A stretch of 59,129 bases of DNA, from assembly GCA_026647215.1 (NCBI GenBank), contig JAPKHC010000040.1, positions 1 to 59,129 on the forward strand, given 5' to 3'. Origin of the DNA: F1-120-MAGs118 sp013360535 (lineage in GTDB: Bacteria; Planctomycetota; UBA1135; GCA-002686595). Below, one piece after another: positions 42,400 through 51,950 of the stretch. The translations under genes and the position numbers were made by a program. Positions within the stretch are counted from its first letter, which is position 1, and every line of letters starts with the position of its first letter. The notes under the pieces were generated by a model. That model worked only from the letters and a program-made list of their open reading frames with translations. It was not told the DNA's origin and did not search any database.

Positions 42400-43728
42400 A
42401 TGAGAGCGATCGTCGGGCTGGTCTTCGTGCTGCTCGTGTCCTGCACGAGCGTCGCCTCACGCGTCGAGCGCGAGCGCGAGCAGGTCGCGAGCGAGCTGCG
42501 CGCCCGCGCGGGCAGCGAGCTCGAGGCGCTCGACGAGGCACGGGCGAAGGAGTGGCTCGCGCAGCCCCTCGGACCCGATCAGGCCGTCGCAGTGGCGCTC
42601 GCACTCGATCCCCGGGCTCGCGAAGCACTCGCGGAGCTCGACATCTCCTCCGCGCGGCGCGTGCGCTCGGGATTGATCCGCAATCCGGCGCTGCAGCTGG
42701 GTCTGGCGCGGCTCGACGGCGAAACCGACCTCGATCTCGACCTCATGCAGCCGCTCGCGGAACTGCTCACTCTCGGCGCCCGTGTCGAGCGGGCCGAGGG
42801 AGAGCTGCTCGCCGAACGAGCGCGCGCCGCGCGGACGCTCGTCCGTCTCGTGCACGACGTCCGACGCGACTGGCTCGACGCTGCTCTCGCCGAGCGCGCT
42901 GAAGTCCTGGCCCGCGAGCGGGTGGAAGCGGAGGCCGCGGCCACGCGGCTCGCGGACGAGCTGCACCGCGCAGGGAACGTCGTCGACTCGGTGCTGACGT
43001 TGTCCCAGCTCGCGCTCGCCGACGCGCGCTCGCGCCTCGCCTTGGCTGAGACTCGCACAACTGCCGCGCGCGAGCGGCTCGCGCGGCATCTTGGGATCGA
43101 CGGAGCGCAGACCGAGTTGGCGCCGGTTCCAGAACTTGCGCTTCCGCGGGTACTTTCCGGTGGATTCGCTACGAAGGTCGAGGCCGCGAGTCTCGAACTC
43201 CAGGAAGCGCGAGCGCGTGTGGAAGCGTCGGCGCATGCGGCCGGCGTCGCACGCTGGGACGTGCTGCTCGAGCGCAGCTCGCTCGGCTTGACCGCGCGCA
43301 AGGAAGAGGGCCGCGAGGGCGCGGGGCCGACGCTCGCCCTGACGTTGCCGCTGTTCGACGACGGCAGCGCGGCGAGCGCCGAAGCGCGCGCACGGCTCGC
43401 GGTTGCGCTCGCGCGGCATGCGTCCCTCGAACTCGAGCTGCGCGAGAGCGTGCACACGGCCGAAAGCCGATTCGCGGCCACAGTGGAGCGAGTGCGCCTC
43501 GCCCGCGACGAACATGCGCCGGCGGCCTCGCGCCACCTCGACGAGGTGCTGCGTCAGTACAACGCGATGCAAGTCGGCGTGTTCGATGTGCTCGACGCAC
43601 GCCGCGGCGAGCTCGACGCGCAGGAAAGCGCGCTCCAGCTCGAGCGCGAGCTGCGTCTTGTCTCGCTCGACCTTGACGAGCTGCTCGCGGGCAGCTTGCC
43701 GTCCACACGAAGGAACCCAACGCCATGA
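42400..43728 (+). CDS. TolC-family outer-membrane efflux lipoprotein
   Basis: 442 residues; MRAIVGLVFVLLVSCTS carries a lipobox (LVSC), as in CusC-type outer-membrane factors. Two similar halves rich in long helices are seen (ALALDPRAREALAELDISSA, GLIRNPALQLGLARLDGETD, then GPTLALTLPLFDDGSAASAE, LDEVLRQYNAMQVGVFDVLD). No RND pump or membrane-fusion protein is encoded here, so it may pair with a system elsewhere. Its TGA overlaps the ATG of the multicopper oxidase (ATGA), so the two are coupled. Confidence 0.88.
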   Translation: MRAIVGLVFVLLVSCTSVASRVEREREQVASELRARAGSELEALDEARAKEWLAQPLGPDQAVAVALALDPRAREALAELDISSARRVRSGLIRNPALQLGLARLDGETDLDLDLMQPLAELLTLGARVERAEGELLAERARAARTLVRLVHDVRRDWLDAALAERAEVLARERVEAEAAATRLADELHRAGNVVDSVLTLSQLALADARSRLALAETRTTAARERLARHLGIDGAQTELAPVPELALPRVLSGGFATKVEAASLELQEARARVEASAHAAGVARWDVLLERSSLGLTARKEEGREGAGPTLALTLPLFDDGSAASAEARARLAVALARHASLELELRESVHTAESRFAATVERVRLARDEHAPAASRHLDEVLRQYNAMQVGVFDVLDARRGELDAQESALQLERELRLVSLDLDELLAGSLPSTRRNPTP

Positions 43729-45035
43729 ACCTCTCGCGCCGTCGCTTCCTCTCCAACACCGCCGTCACGGCTGCCGCCGGTGCGACCCTCGCCCGCGCAT
43801 GGCCCACGCGTGCATCGACCACGCTGCGTCCCGAAGAGCTTGGTTCCTCGTTTTCGCCGGGAATTCCCGGGGTCGACTACCGCCCGGTGATCACTCCCGA
43901 CGGCGCGACGCTGCCGTTTCACGTCGTCGACGGCGTGAAGGTGTTCCACCTGATCGCCGAGGACGTCGAGCACGAGTTCGCGCCCGGCATGACCGTGCGC
44001 GCCTGGGGTTACAACGGTCGTGTGCATGGACCGACGATCGAGGCGCTCGAAGGCGATCGTGTCCGCATCTACGTCACCAACAAGCTCGACGCGCCGACGA
44101 CGGTGCACTGGCACGGCTTGCTGCTCCCCAACGGCATGGACGGCATCGGTGGCTTGACGCAGCGGCCGATCCTGCCGGGCGAGACGTTCCGCTACGAGTT
44201 CACGCTCCGCCAGCACGGAACGTACATGTACCACTCGCACCACGACGAGATGACGCAGATGGCGCTGGGGATGATGGGACTGTTCGTCATCCATCCGCGA
44301 CGGCCGTCGGAGCCTGCGCCGGACCGCGACTACGCGTTCCTCCTTGGCGAGTGGCGTGTCGAGCCGGGCGCGCGTCGGCCGGATCCGAACGAGATGAGCG
44401 ACTTCAACGTCCTCACGCTCAACGCGAAGATCGCTCCGGCGACGTCGCCGATCCTCGCGCGCACCGGCGAGCGCGTGCGCATCCGCGTCGGCAACCTGAG
44501 CGCGATGGACCACCACCCGTTCCACCTCCACGGGCACGCCTTCACGGTCGTCGAGACCGACGGCGGCGTGATTCCCGAAGCGGGGCGCTGGCCGGAAGTG
44601 AGCGTGCTCGTTCCGACGGGAAGCACGCGAACGTTCGAGTTCGTCGCCGACAATCCTGGCGACTGGGCGCTCCACTGCCACATGACGCACCACGTGATGA
44701 CGCAGATGAGCCATGGCATTCCGAATCTGGTCGGGGTCGACGCGAGCCGCTTCGACGAGGAGCTCGAGCGCATCGTCCCGCGCTACGCGGAGATGGCCCA
44801 GCACTCCCACGGCGGCTCGAACCCGGCGATTCCGCCCAACAGCCTGCCGATGGTCGGCACGCGCGGTCCGTTCGGATACATCACGATGAGCGGCATGTTC
44901 ACGCTGCTCAAGGTGCGCGACACGCTCGACGGCGACGGCGATCCGGGCTGGTATCGCCACCCGGAAGGCACGCTGGCCTCGCTCGCGAACGCCAACGAGC
45001 TCGAGCGCGACGGTATCGAGGCGTCAGCGCGCTGA
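43725..45035 (+). CDS. Tat-exported multicopper oxidase
   Basis: 436 residues. MNLSRRRFLSNTAVTAAAGA is a Tat signal, needed for folding with copper in the cytoplasm. Copper ligands are complete: HWHG (128-131), HSHHD (170-174), HPFHLHG (264-270) and HCH...H...M (His317, Cys318, His319, His323, Met328; type 1 axial Met). Two cupredoxin domains are visible (about 80-195 and 225-340), so it resembles two-domain laccases. It probably oxidises Cu(I) to less toxic Cu(II) in the periplasm. It converges with the ROK gene, overlapping it by 12 nt. Confidence 0.92.
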   Translation: MNLSRRRFLSNTAVTAAAGATLARAWPTRASTTLRPEELGSSFSPGIPGVDYRPVITPDGATLPFHVVDGVKVFHLIAEDVEHEFAPGMTVRAWGYNGRVHGPTIEALEGDRVRIYVTNKLDAPTTVHWHGLLLPNGMDGIGGLTQRPILPGETFRYEFTLRQHGTYMYHSHHDEMTQMALGMMGLFVIHPRRPSEPAPDRDYAFLLGEWRVEPGARRPDPNEMSDFNVLTLNAKIAPATSPILARTGERVRIRVGNLSAMDHHPFHLHGHAFTVVETDGGVIPEAGRWPEVSVLVPTGSTRTFEFVADNPGDWALHCHMTHHVMTQMSHGIPNLVGVDASRFDEELERIVPRYAEMAQHSHGGSNPAIPPNSLPMVGTRGPFGYITMSGMFTLLKVRDTLDGDGDPGWYRHPEGTLASLANANELERDGIEASAR

Positions 45036-46022
45036 CACCGACTGCGGCACGAGCAGCGCCGCTCCGGTCGCGCCGGCGAGGTCGCCGAGGGCCGAGAGGC
45101 GCACGGGCGGCGCGGCGTCGGGGCGGAAGAGGCGCGGGCGCAGTTCCGTGGCGATGCGGTCGACGGCGGGCTGGCCGAGGCGCGAGCCGAGCCCGCCGCC
45201 GATGACGATGGCTTCGACGTCGAGCAGGTTGACGGTCGACGCGAGTGCGGTGGCGAGCGCGGAAATCGCGCGGTCGACGAGCTTGTGCGCGAGGCGGTCG
45301 TTGCGCTCGAGCGCCTTGGCCCAGACGCCGCTGGTGAGGCGCTCGAGCTTCTTCTTGCGCATCAGGTCGAAGAGGTCGGTGCGCTTGCCGCGCGCGACGA
45401 GCTTCCGGGCGCGTGCTTCCATCGCGCCGCGGCCAGCGTAGGCCTCGAGGCAACCGCGCAGTCCGCACGGACAACGGGCGCCGTCCTGCTTGACGATCGT
45501 GTGGCCGATTTCTCCGGCGGCGCCGCGGCCGAGCCAACGTTGGCCATTGAGGATCACGCCACCGCCGACGCCAGTGCCCCACCAGGCGCCGATGAACGAG
45601 CTGCAGCCGGCGCCCGCGCCGAGTTGCGCTTCCGCATCGAGCGCGACGCCGACGTCGTTGCCGAGCTCGACCGAGAGGCCGATTTCGCTCTCGAGCAGCG
45701 AGGCGAGCGGAACGGCTCCGTCGAAACCGGGCAGGTTGCGCGCGTTCGACACGGTGCCACGCTCGCGATCGACCGCGCCGGGAGTGCCGACGCCAGTCCC
45801 GGAGAGCGCCGAGATCGAAGTGCCCGCCGCCGTCGCCGCGTCGCCGAGCGTCGCCGCGAGCTCGCGCACGACCTCGCGCGGTCCGCCCGTGCGAGGCGTC
45901 GGCCTGCGTGCGCTGCCGAGCACCTTGCCCGACGAATCGAGGATCACCGCCTGGATCTTGGTGCCGCCGAGGTCGATGCCGCCGCGCAGCGCGCGGGTCG
46001 TTGTGTCGCTGGAGTTCGTCAT
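45024..46022 (-). CDS. ROK-family sugar kinase/regulator
   Basis: 332 residues. GGIDLGGTKIQAVILDSSGK is the phosphate-binding start, GNDVGVALDAEAQLG carries the catalytic Asp, and GHTIVKQDGARCPCGLRGCL is the ROK zinc-binding signature (CPCGxxGC). No helix-turn-helix precedes it, so a kinase (glucokinase or N-acylhexosamine kinase type) is more likely than a repressor. Its 3' end overlaps the oxidase gene by 12 nt on the opposite strand. Confidence 0.9.
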   Translation of the reverse strand: MTNSSDTTTRALRGGIDLGGTKIQAVILDSSGKVLGSARRPTPRTGGPREVVRELAATLGDAATAAGTSISALSGTGVGTPGAVDRERGTVSNARNLPGFDGAVPLASLLESEIGLSVELGNDVGVALDAEAQLGAGAGCSSFIGAWWGTGVGGGVILNGQRWLGRGAAGEIGHTIVKQDGARCPCGLRGCLEAYAGRGAMEARARKLVARGKRTDLFDLMRKKKLERLTSGVWAKALERNDRLAHKLVDRAISALATALASTVNLLDVEAIVIGGGLGSRLGQPAVDRIATELRPRLFRPDAAPPVRLSALGDLAGATGAALLVPQSVSAR

Positions 46023-46135
46023 GCGCTGGCCTCTTCGGGAATCGCCTGGATCGGGCTCAGGTCTATCGTCCCCGCGCGCCGCCGATCACGAGTCGGCACA
46101 TTTTTGCCGCCGCGCGCGCGCTCGAGGGCGCCGGA

Positions 46136-47539
46136 TCAGGCAAAAATCGGCGTCACGACGTGGCCGGCGACGTCGGTCAGGCGGAAGTCGCGGCCGGCGT
46201 AGCGGTAGGTGAGGCGCTCGTGGTCGAGGCCGAGCAGCGCGAGCAGCGTGGCGTGGAAGTCGTTGATGTGCACACGATCCTGCGCGGCGTAGAAGCCGTA
46301 GTCGTCGGTCGCGCCGTGGCTGTAGCCGGCCTTCGTGCCGCCGCCCGCGAACCACACGGTGAAGCCGTGCGGGTTGTGATCGCGACCGTTCTCGCCCTGC
46401 GCGGTCGGCGTGCGGCCGAACTCTCCGGCCCACAACACGAGCGTGTCGTCGAGCAGCCCGCGCGCTTGCAGGTCGTGCAGCAGCCCCGCGATCGGCTTGT
46501 CGACCTCGCGCGCGTTGGTCTCGTGGCCGTCCTTCAGGTTCTCGTGCTGGTCCCACTTGTAGCTGTGCGTGCACTGCACGAAACGCACGCCGGACTCGGC
46601 GAAACGGCGCGCGAGCAGGCACTGCCGGCCGAAGTTCTCGGTCTTCGGGTCGTCGATGCCGTAGAGCTTGAGCGTCTCGGGGCTCTCGCCGGCGAGGTCC
46701 ATCACTCCCGGCGCCTCGGTCTGCATGCGGAACGCAAGCTCGTAGCTCGCGATGCGCGCCTCGAGCGCCGCGTCGGCCGCGCGCTTCTCGCGGTGCTCGC
46801 CGTTGAGCTCGCGCAGGAGGTCGAGCTGCTCGCGCTGCAGCTCCGGCGCGATCTCCTGGCTCGTGAGGTGCGCAAAACCGGCCTGTTTCGCGGGCACGGA
46901 GGCATTTCCGATCGGCGCGCCCTGGTAGATGCCGGGCAGGAACGCGCTCGACCAGTTGTTGACGCCGCCGTGACCGAGCGTCGGACAGATCGTGATGAAG
47001 CCAGGCAGGTTCTCGTTCTCGCTGCCCAGGCCGTAGAGCGCCCACGAGCCCATGCTCGGCCGCACGAACGTCGCAGAGCCGGTGTGCAGCGCGAGCAACG
47101 CTCCACCGTGCGCCTCGTTCGTGCCGTGCATCGACTTGATGAAGCACAGCTTGTCGACGTGCTGCGCCACGTGCGGGAAGAGCTCGCTCACCCACGCGCC
47201 GCTCTGGCCGTGCTGCGCGAACTTCCACGGCGACTTCAGCAGGTTGCCGGTCTGCGCGAACTGGATGCGCGGCTTCTCGAACGGCAGCGGCTTGCCGTGG
47301 TCGCGCTCGAGCAGCGGCTTGTAGTCGAACGTGTCGATCTGGCTCGGCCCGCCGTGCATGAAGAGGAAGATCACGCGCTTCGCGCGCGGCGCAAAGTGCG
47401 GCGCGCGCGGCGCGAGCGGGTTGTCCGACGTCAGGCCCCAGCCCTTCGCGAGCCCGGCGAACGCGAGCGACGCGAAGCCGATGCCACTGTCGCGGAACAG
47501 CTCGCGGCGCGTGCGGTGGAACGGAAAGCGCGGGTTCAT
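46136..47539 (-). CDS. DUF1501 exported protein
   Basis: 467 residues; TRRELFRDSGIGFASLAFAG is a twin-arginine-like signal. DUF1501 landmarks are FLFMHGGPSQIDTFDYKPLL, FQIFPH-type region (SELFPHVAQHVDKLCFIKSM), MGSWALYGLGSENENLPGFI, DDTLVLWAGEFGRTPTAQGE and GRDHNPHGFTVWFAGGGTKA. The fold is related to alkaline phosphatase/sulfatase; the substrate is unknown. It is encoded 5 nt after the PSD1 cytochrome, the classic planctomycete pairing. Confidence 0.93.
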   Translation of the reverse strand: MNPRFPFHRTRRELFRDSGIGFASLAFAGLAKGWGLTSDNPLAPRAPHFAPRAKRVIFLFMHGGPSQIDTFDYKPLLERDHGKPLPFEKPRIQFAQTGNLLKSPWKFAQHGQSGAWVSELFPHVAQHVDKLCFIKSMHGTNEAHGGALLALHTGSATFVRPSMGSWALYGLGSENENLPGFITICPTLGHGGVNNWSSAFLPGIYQGAPIGNASVPAKQAGFAHLTSQEIAPELQREQLDLLRELNGEHREKRAADAALEARIASYELAFRMQTEAPGVMDLAGESPETLKLYGIDDPKTENFGRQCLLARRFAESGVRFVQCTHSYKWDQHENLKDGHETNAREVDKPIAGLLHDLQARGLLDDTLVLWAGEFGRTPTAQGENGRDHNPHGFTVWFAGGGTKAGYSHGATDDYGFYAAQDRVHINDFHATLLALLGLDHERLTYRYAGRDFRLTDVAGHVVTPIFA

Positions 47540-47544
47540 GCGAT

Positions 47545-50500
47545 TCAGTCGACGTAGAGGAACTCGTTGGAGACGAGCAACACCTGCGCGAACGCGCGCC
47601 ACGCCTCGTCGGGAGTCGCGGACGGCGCCGAGGCGCTCTCGCGGCCGATGTCGGCGCCACTCGACGGTACCGCGGGCGCGCTCGAGGCGCGCGCGACGAA
47701 ACGCAGCGCACGCTCGACCTCGTGGGTCCGCGCGTGGCGGCCGAGTGCGGCCACATACAGCGCATCGACGCGCTGCTCCGCCGTCGCGGCCTGCGTGGCG
47801 AGCGCGAGCAGCCTGCGGCTCGCCTCGACCACGAGCGGGCTGTTCATCAGGTACAGCGCCTGACTCGGGCTCGTCGTCTCCGGCCGTGCTTCGACGGTCA
47901 CGCTCGGGTCGGGATAGTCGAAGGACGAGAACAGGTCGAGCAGCGCGTTGCGGATGATCGGCAGGTAGATCGAGCGCCGCGGCAGGTCGTAGCGCGCGCC
48001 ATTGGCCGACTGGTCGTTGGTGACGTAGTCGCCGTTGTTCGTCATGAGCAGCGTGCCGCCGAGCGTGCGGTCGAGCTGGCCCGTCGCGGCGAGCAGCGCG
48101 TCGCGCAGGCTCTCCGCGTCGAGGCGGCGACGGTTCTGGCGCGCGAGCAGGCGGTTGGCGGGATCGGCGGCGAGCGCGCTCTCGCTCGCGTCACAGGCCA
48201 TGCGGTAGGTCGCGGACTCGCACACGAGGCGGTGCAGCGCCTTCATCGACCAGCCGCGCGCGACGAGCTCGGTCGCCAGCCAGTCGAGCAGCTCGGGATG
48301 CGTCGGCACGTCGCCGCGCGAGCCGAAGTTCGAGCTCGAGGCCACGATTCCGCGACCGAAATGGCCCTGCCACACGCGGTTGGCCGCGACACGCGCCGTC
48401 AGCGGATGACCGGGCGCGACCATCCAGCGCGCGAGCTCGAGCCGCCCGCTCGCGTTCGACGCGATCGTTTCCATCGCGACGAACTTGGCGAGCTCCGCCG
48501 GCGCGCCACGCGGCACGGGCTCGCCGACCGGATCGAGGTGGCTGCCGCGGCGGAAGAGCTTGAGATCCGCGACCTTGTCCGCGTCGCGCACTGCGGGCGC
48601 GTTGTCGGGCTTGGGCGGCAGCGTGCGCTCGAGCTCGTCGGTCTCGGCCTTGCGCTGCGCGATCTGCGCGCGCTCCTCGGGCGTGAACAGCGCCTCGAGC
48701 TGCTCCGGCGCGACACGCATCGGTCCTTGCGGACTCTGCACGAGCTTCGCGAACGCGTCGAGCGCCGGCTCCGGCAGCGCCTTCGCTTCCTTGTCGCGCG
48801 CCACCAGTTCCGTCCACGCGCGATCCGCCGCGACGAACAGCGCCTGATAGCGCCCGGCGAGCTCGCGCAACGACTGCGGCGGCAGCCCGTCGAGCAGCCC
48901 GAGCGTGAGCGCGTTCCACTGCGCGAGTTCCCCCGCGTCGCGACGCGCGCGCAGCTCGAGCGTGAGCTCCGCCGCGCGCGCCTCGAACTCCGCGCCCTCG
49001 AGTGCGGCGAAGCGACTCCACAGCGCGAACAGCGGATCCTGCAGCCGCTCCGCGCTCTCCAGGTGCGTCGCCCACGAGCGCACGAGTTCCGGCGCGAGCC
49101 CGGCCGCGAACGGCTCGTCGCACAACGGCCACGCACGCGGCTCGCCGCCGTCGAGCGCCGGCACGAGCAGCAGCTGGTCGAGGTGCGGCATCGCGCCGTC
49201 GCGCTCGATCCGCAGCACGTTGCGCCCCGCGCGCACGTCGAAGGTCGCGACCTCCGCCCAGCGCTGGCCGTCGGGATTCCACGACCCCGTCACGGCGCCG
49301 AGCGCGCTCTCCGCGACGACTTTGCCGTCGACGGACACGCGCACCGGCCGCATTTCCTTCGCCGCATAGCGCACTTCGAGCCGCGCGCGCCCCGCACGCT
49401 CGAACGTCAGGTCGTACTCCGCGAACTGCTGCCCGTCCTTGCCGGTGCGCGCGATCACGACCGCCGCCGAGCCGTACTGCTCGGCGTCGCGGATCAGGTT
49501 GCCGCGGCTCGAGTCCTCGGCTTCGAGGCGCAGCGTGAGCTTCGACGCGCGCTCCGCCGCGAGCAGGCAGGCCGCGATGTCGCCGAGCGTCTTGCGCGAC
49601 GCCGTCGCCGCCGCACCCGCGCGCAGCTGCTCGAGCGCCTTGCGCGCCTCGTCGAGCCGCTGCGCGTGCGCCTCGCGCGCCTCGAGCTCCGCCTTGCGCA
49701 CGAGCGGCCGCTCGTTCCAGCGCGACACGAACCCGAGGTTCGCCATCGTCGCCGTGCTCTTGAAGATGCCGGCGAGCGCCGTGTAGTCGCGCTGCGAGAG
49801 CGGGTCGAACTTGTGGTCGTGGCACCGCGCGCAGCCGACCGTCAGGCCCTGGAACGTGCGGAACGCGACGTCGAGTTGCTCGTCGACGACGTCGACGACG
49901 AGCTTCTCCTTGTCCTGCTCCGCGAGCATCTTCGGACCGAGCACGAGGAACGCGGTCGCGGTGAGCTGGTCCGCGAGCTGCTGCGCGTCGGCGGGCTCCG
50001 GCAGCAGGTCGCCCGCGAGCTGCCACGTGAGGAACTGGTCGTAGGAGAGGTCCTGGTTGAGCGCGCGCACCACCCAGTCGCGGTAGCGGTACGCGTTCGA
50101 CATCGCGAGGTTCTCGTCGAGGCCGTTCGAGTCCGAATAGCGCGCGAGGTCGAGCCAATAACGCCCCCAGCGCTCACCGTAGTGCGGCGACGCGAGCAGG
50201 CGCTCGATCTGCCGCGACCACGCATCCGGCGCGAGGTCGCGCTCGAACGCCTCGAGTTCCTCGGCCGTCGGCGGCAGGCCCGTCAGGTCGAAAGAGAGCC
50301 GGCGCAGCAACGTGCGACGGTCCGCCTCCGGCGCGGGCTCGAGCCCGCTCTCCTCGAGACGTCGCAGCACGAAGGCATCGATTTCGTTGCGGCACCAAAG
50401 ATCGTTCGCGACCTCCGGCACCGGCGGCCGCGCGAGCGGTGCGAAGGACCACGGGGTGCTCACCATGCTCGCGGGCTTGACGCTCGGCTCGCCCCCACCC

Positions 50501-50925
50501 CCGTCGGGGAAGTGCGCGCCGCGCCGGACCCATTCCTCGAGCAGCGCGATGTCCCCCGCGGCGAGCTTCCCCGCCGGCGGCATCTGCACCGGACCGTCGT
50601 ACCGCACGGCGAGCACGAGCTCGCTCTCGTCCGGTCGCCCCGGCACGACGACGGCCCCCGACACGCCGCCGGACATCAGCGCCGCGCGCGTGTCGAGCTT
50701 CAGCCCGCCCTTGACCTTCTTCGCGCCATCGGAGTGGCACGAGTGGCAGTGCTCGGCGAGGAGCGGCCGCACCTTGCTCTCGAAGAACTCCAGCTCGGCC
50801 TCCGGCACTTCCGCCGCCACCTGCGCCGGCGCGCGTGCGGCCAGGATCCCGCCCCAGACGAGCGCAAGCGCCTTTCCAGCGCTCCATCGCGAGCTTTCGG
50901 TTCGCCTGAGGACTTGTCGCGGCAC
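47545..50925 (-). CDS. Planctomycete cytochrome (PSCyt1-DUF1549-DUF1553)
   Basis: 1126 residues from GTG 50925. After the signal (ALALVWGGILAARAPAQV) comes a PSCyt1 domain with CHSCHSDGAKKVKGGLKLDT (CxxCH about residue 61). DUF1549 follows (DAFVLRRLEESGLEPAPEAD, LTGLPPTAEELEAF, VGCARCHDHKFDPLSQRDY with a second CxxCH). An inserted beta domain (~470-640) and then DUF1553 follow (GHPLTARVAANRVWQGHFGR, RRLDAESLRDALLAATGQLD, QALYLMNSPLVVEASRRLL). Found only in large secreted-protein-rich planctomycete-like genomes; the reaction is not established. Confidence 0.94.
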   Translation of the reverse strand: MPRQVLRRTESSRWSAGKALALVWGGILAARAPAQVAAEVPEAELEFFESKVRPLLAEHCHSCHSDGAKKVKGGLKLDTRAALMSGGVSGAVVVPGRPDESELVLAVRYDGPVQMPPAGKLAAGDIALLEEWVRRGAHFPDGGGGEPSVKPASMVSTPWSFAPLARPPVPEVANDLWCRNEIDAFVLRRLEESGLEPAPEADRRTLLRRLSFDLTGLPPTAEELEAFERDLAPDAWSRQIERLLASPHYGERWGRYWLDLARYSDSNGLDENLAMSNAYRYRDWVVRALNQDLSYDQFLTWQLAGDLLPEPADAQQLADQLTATAFLVLGPKMLAEQDKEKLVVDVVDEQLDVAFRTFQGLTVGCARCHDHKFDPLSQRDYTALAGIFKSTATMANLGFVSRWNERPLVRKAELEAREAHAQRLDEARKALEQLRAGAAATASRKTLGDIAACLLAAERASKLTLRLEAEDSSRGNLIRDAEQYGSAAVVIARTGKDGQQFAEYDLTFERAGRARLEVRYAAKEMRPVRVSVDGKVVAESALGAVTGSWNPDGQRWAEVATFDVRAGRNVLRIERDGAMPHLDQLLLVPALDGGEPRAWPLCDEPFAAGLAPELVRSWATHLESAERLQDPLFALWSRFAALEGAEFEARAAELTLELRARRDAGELAQWNALTLGLLDGLPPQSLRELAGRYQALFVAADRAWTELVARDKEAKALPEPALDAFAKLVQSPQGPMRVAPEQLEALFTPEERAQIAQRKAETDELERTLPPKPDNAPAVRDADKVADLKLFRRGSHLDPVGEPVPRGAPAELAKFVAMETIASNASGRLELARWMVAPGHPLTARVAANRVWQGHFGRGIVASSSNFGSRGDVPTHPELLDWLATELVARGWSMKALHRLVCESATYRMACDASESALAADPANRLLARQNRRRLDAESLRDALLAATGQLDRTLGGTLLMTNNGDYVTNDQSANGARYDLPRRSIYLPIIRNALLDLFSSFDYPDPSVTVEARPETTSPSQALYLMNSPLVVEASRRLLALATQAATAEQRVDALYVAALGRHARTHEVERALRFVARASSAPAVPSSGADIGRESASAPSATPDEAWRAFAQVLLVSNEFLYVD

Positions 50926-50972
50926 GCCTCGATCCTATCCCCGCCGCCGCGAGCGGTGGCTCCCGCCGCTTG

Positions 50973-50997
50973 GCAAACTGCTCCGGCGCCAGTTTGC
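50973..50997. promoter_or_regulatory. Palindrome GCAAACTG-N9-CAGTTTGC upstream of mntP
   Basis: The arms 50973-50980 and 50990-50997 are perfectly complementary with a 9-nt spacer, ending 8 nt before the mntP ATG. The position fits either an operator for a metal-responsive repressor (MntR/Mur/Fur type) or an RNA hairpin masking the ribosome-binding site. I see no yybP-ykoY riboswitch core in the 80-nt leader. Confidence 0.45.
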
Positions 50998-51005
50998 TTG
51001 CACCC

Positions 51006-51563
51006 ATGAATTTGGTGGAACCGTCCCTGCTCGCCTCCGGCCTCGCGGTCGACAGCTGCCTCGTCGCGCTGGCCTACGGTCTGGCGTCGCGGGAGCACCG
51101 CCTCGGGCGCGCGCTCGCGATCGGCGCGACCTTCGGCGGCTTCCAGGGGGCGATGCTCGGGCTCGGCTGGTTGCTCGGCGCCCCGGTCGCGAGCCGCCTC
51201 GCCGAGTGGGACCACTGGCTCGCGTTCGTCGTGCTCCTGATCGTTGGAGTCCGCACGATCCGCGAGGGCTACGGCCACGAGAGCGAAGAACGCCCCGGAT
51301 TCTCGGTGCCGCGCCTGATGATCGCGGGCGTCGCCACGAGCATCGACGCACTCGCCGCGGGCTTCGGTGTTTCACTTGGTGAACAGCCGCTGCCGCCGGC
51401 GCTCGTGCTGACGACCCTGTTCGCGGGAATTGGCTCGATCCTGTGCTTTTTCAGCGGCCGCAGCGTGGGGCAGCGCTGGGAGCGCGGCGCCCACTGGCTC
51501 GCGGGACTTGTGTTGATCGCACTCGGAACAAGCATCGTCGTCGAGCACCTGCGCGCCGCGTGA
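51006..51563 (+). CDS. mntP: MntP-family manganese efflux pump
   Basis: 185 residues with six hydrophobic segments. LLASGLAVDSCLVALAYGLA and VATSIDALAAGFGVSL are the paired MntP repeats with the conserved Asp residues in the membrane; GWLLGAPVASRL and VGVRTIREGY are also family features. It exports Mn(II). ATG 51006 is used, since an earlier start would add non-family residues. The gene is monocistronic. Confidence 0.9.
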   Translation: MNLVEPSLLASGLAVDSCLVALAYGLASREHRLGRALAIGATFGGFQGAMLGLGWLLGAPVASRLAEWDHWLAFVVLLIVGVRTIREGYGHESEERPGFSVPRLMIAGVATSIDALAAGFGVSLGEQPLPPALVLTTLFAGIGSILCFFSGRSVGQRWERGAHWLAGLVLIALGTSIVVEHLRAA

Positions 51564-51950
51564 CAGCGACTCGCTTGTCTCGCGACTGACGCTGCATTTG
51601 CTCGACACACGCGCGACTTTCGCTCGCCACCACGAGCGCGACTTCGCGCGCGATTCCTACGCGTCGCCCCGGACTTCGTGCGACGACGGAGCGCCAAGCG
51701 CTTTTCCAGTACATGGACGCGTGGAGGACGCGCTCGAGAGCGGTAGTCCTAATGCTCCGAAGGCACTAGAGCGTGCGCGTCAACGTCGGGGGTCAGCCCG
51801 TTTTCCGGGATTTGATGTCCGTCGCGACAGCCGAAAAGCAACCTCCCTTCGAACGAAGGGAACCTGCGTCGGTCGCCGCACGTTCTCGCTGCAGCCGCTC
51901 GACCCGCCACGCACTCCAACGCCCCCCTCGTGGACCCTTCCCTGCTCACC
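51564..51950. other. 387-nt intergenic region, no supported gene
   Basis: Between mntP and the AAA+ regulator I see no coding frame worth reporting on either strand. It holds a short hairpin at 51845-51860 and a few imperfect stems near 51730-51780. It probably contains the promoter of the regulator, whose sequence I cannot define. Confidence 0.5.
51845..51860. repeat. Short inverted repeat CCCTTCG-AA-CGAAGGG
   Basis: Seven-base perfect arms (51845-51851, 51854-51860) around AA, about 90 nt before the AAA+ regulator. No T-run follows on either strand, so a terminator is unlikely; an operator or leader hairpin is possible. Confidence 0.4.

Noticed and set aside
51700..51800. tRNA-like stems between mntP and the AAA+ regulator
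   Set aside because: An anticodon-like stem-loop can be drawn, but position 33 is not T, and no T arm (GTTCRA) or acceptor pairing is present.
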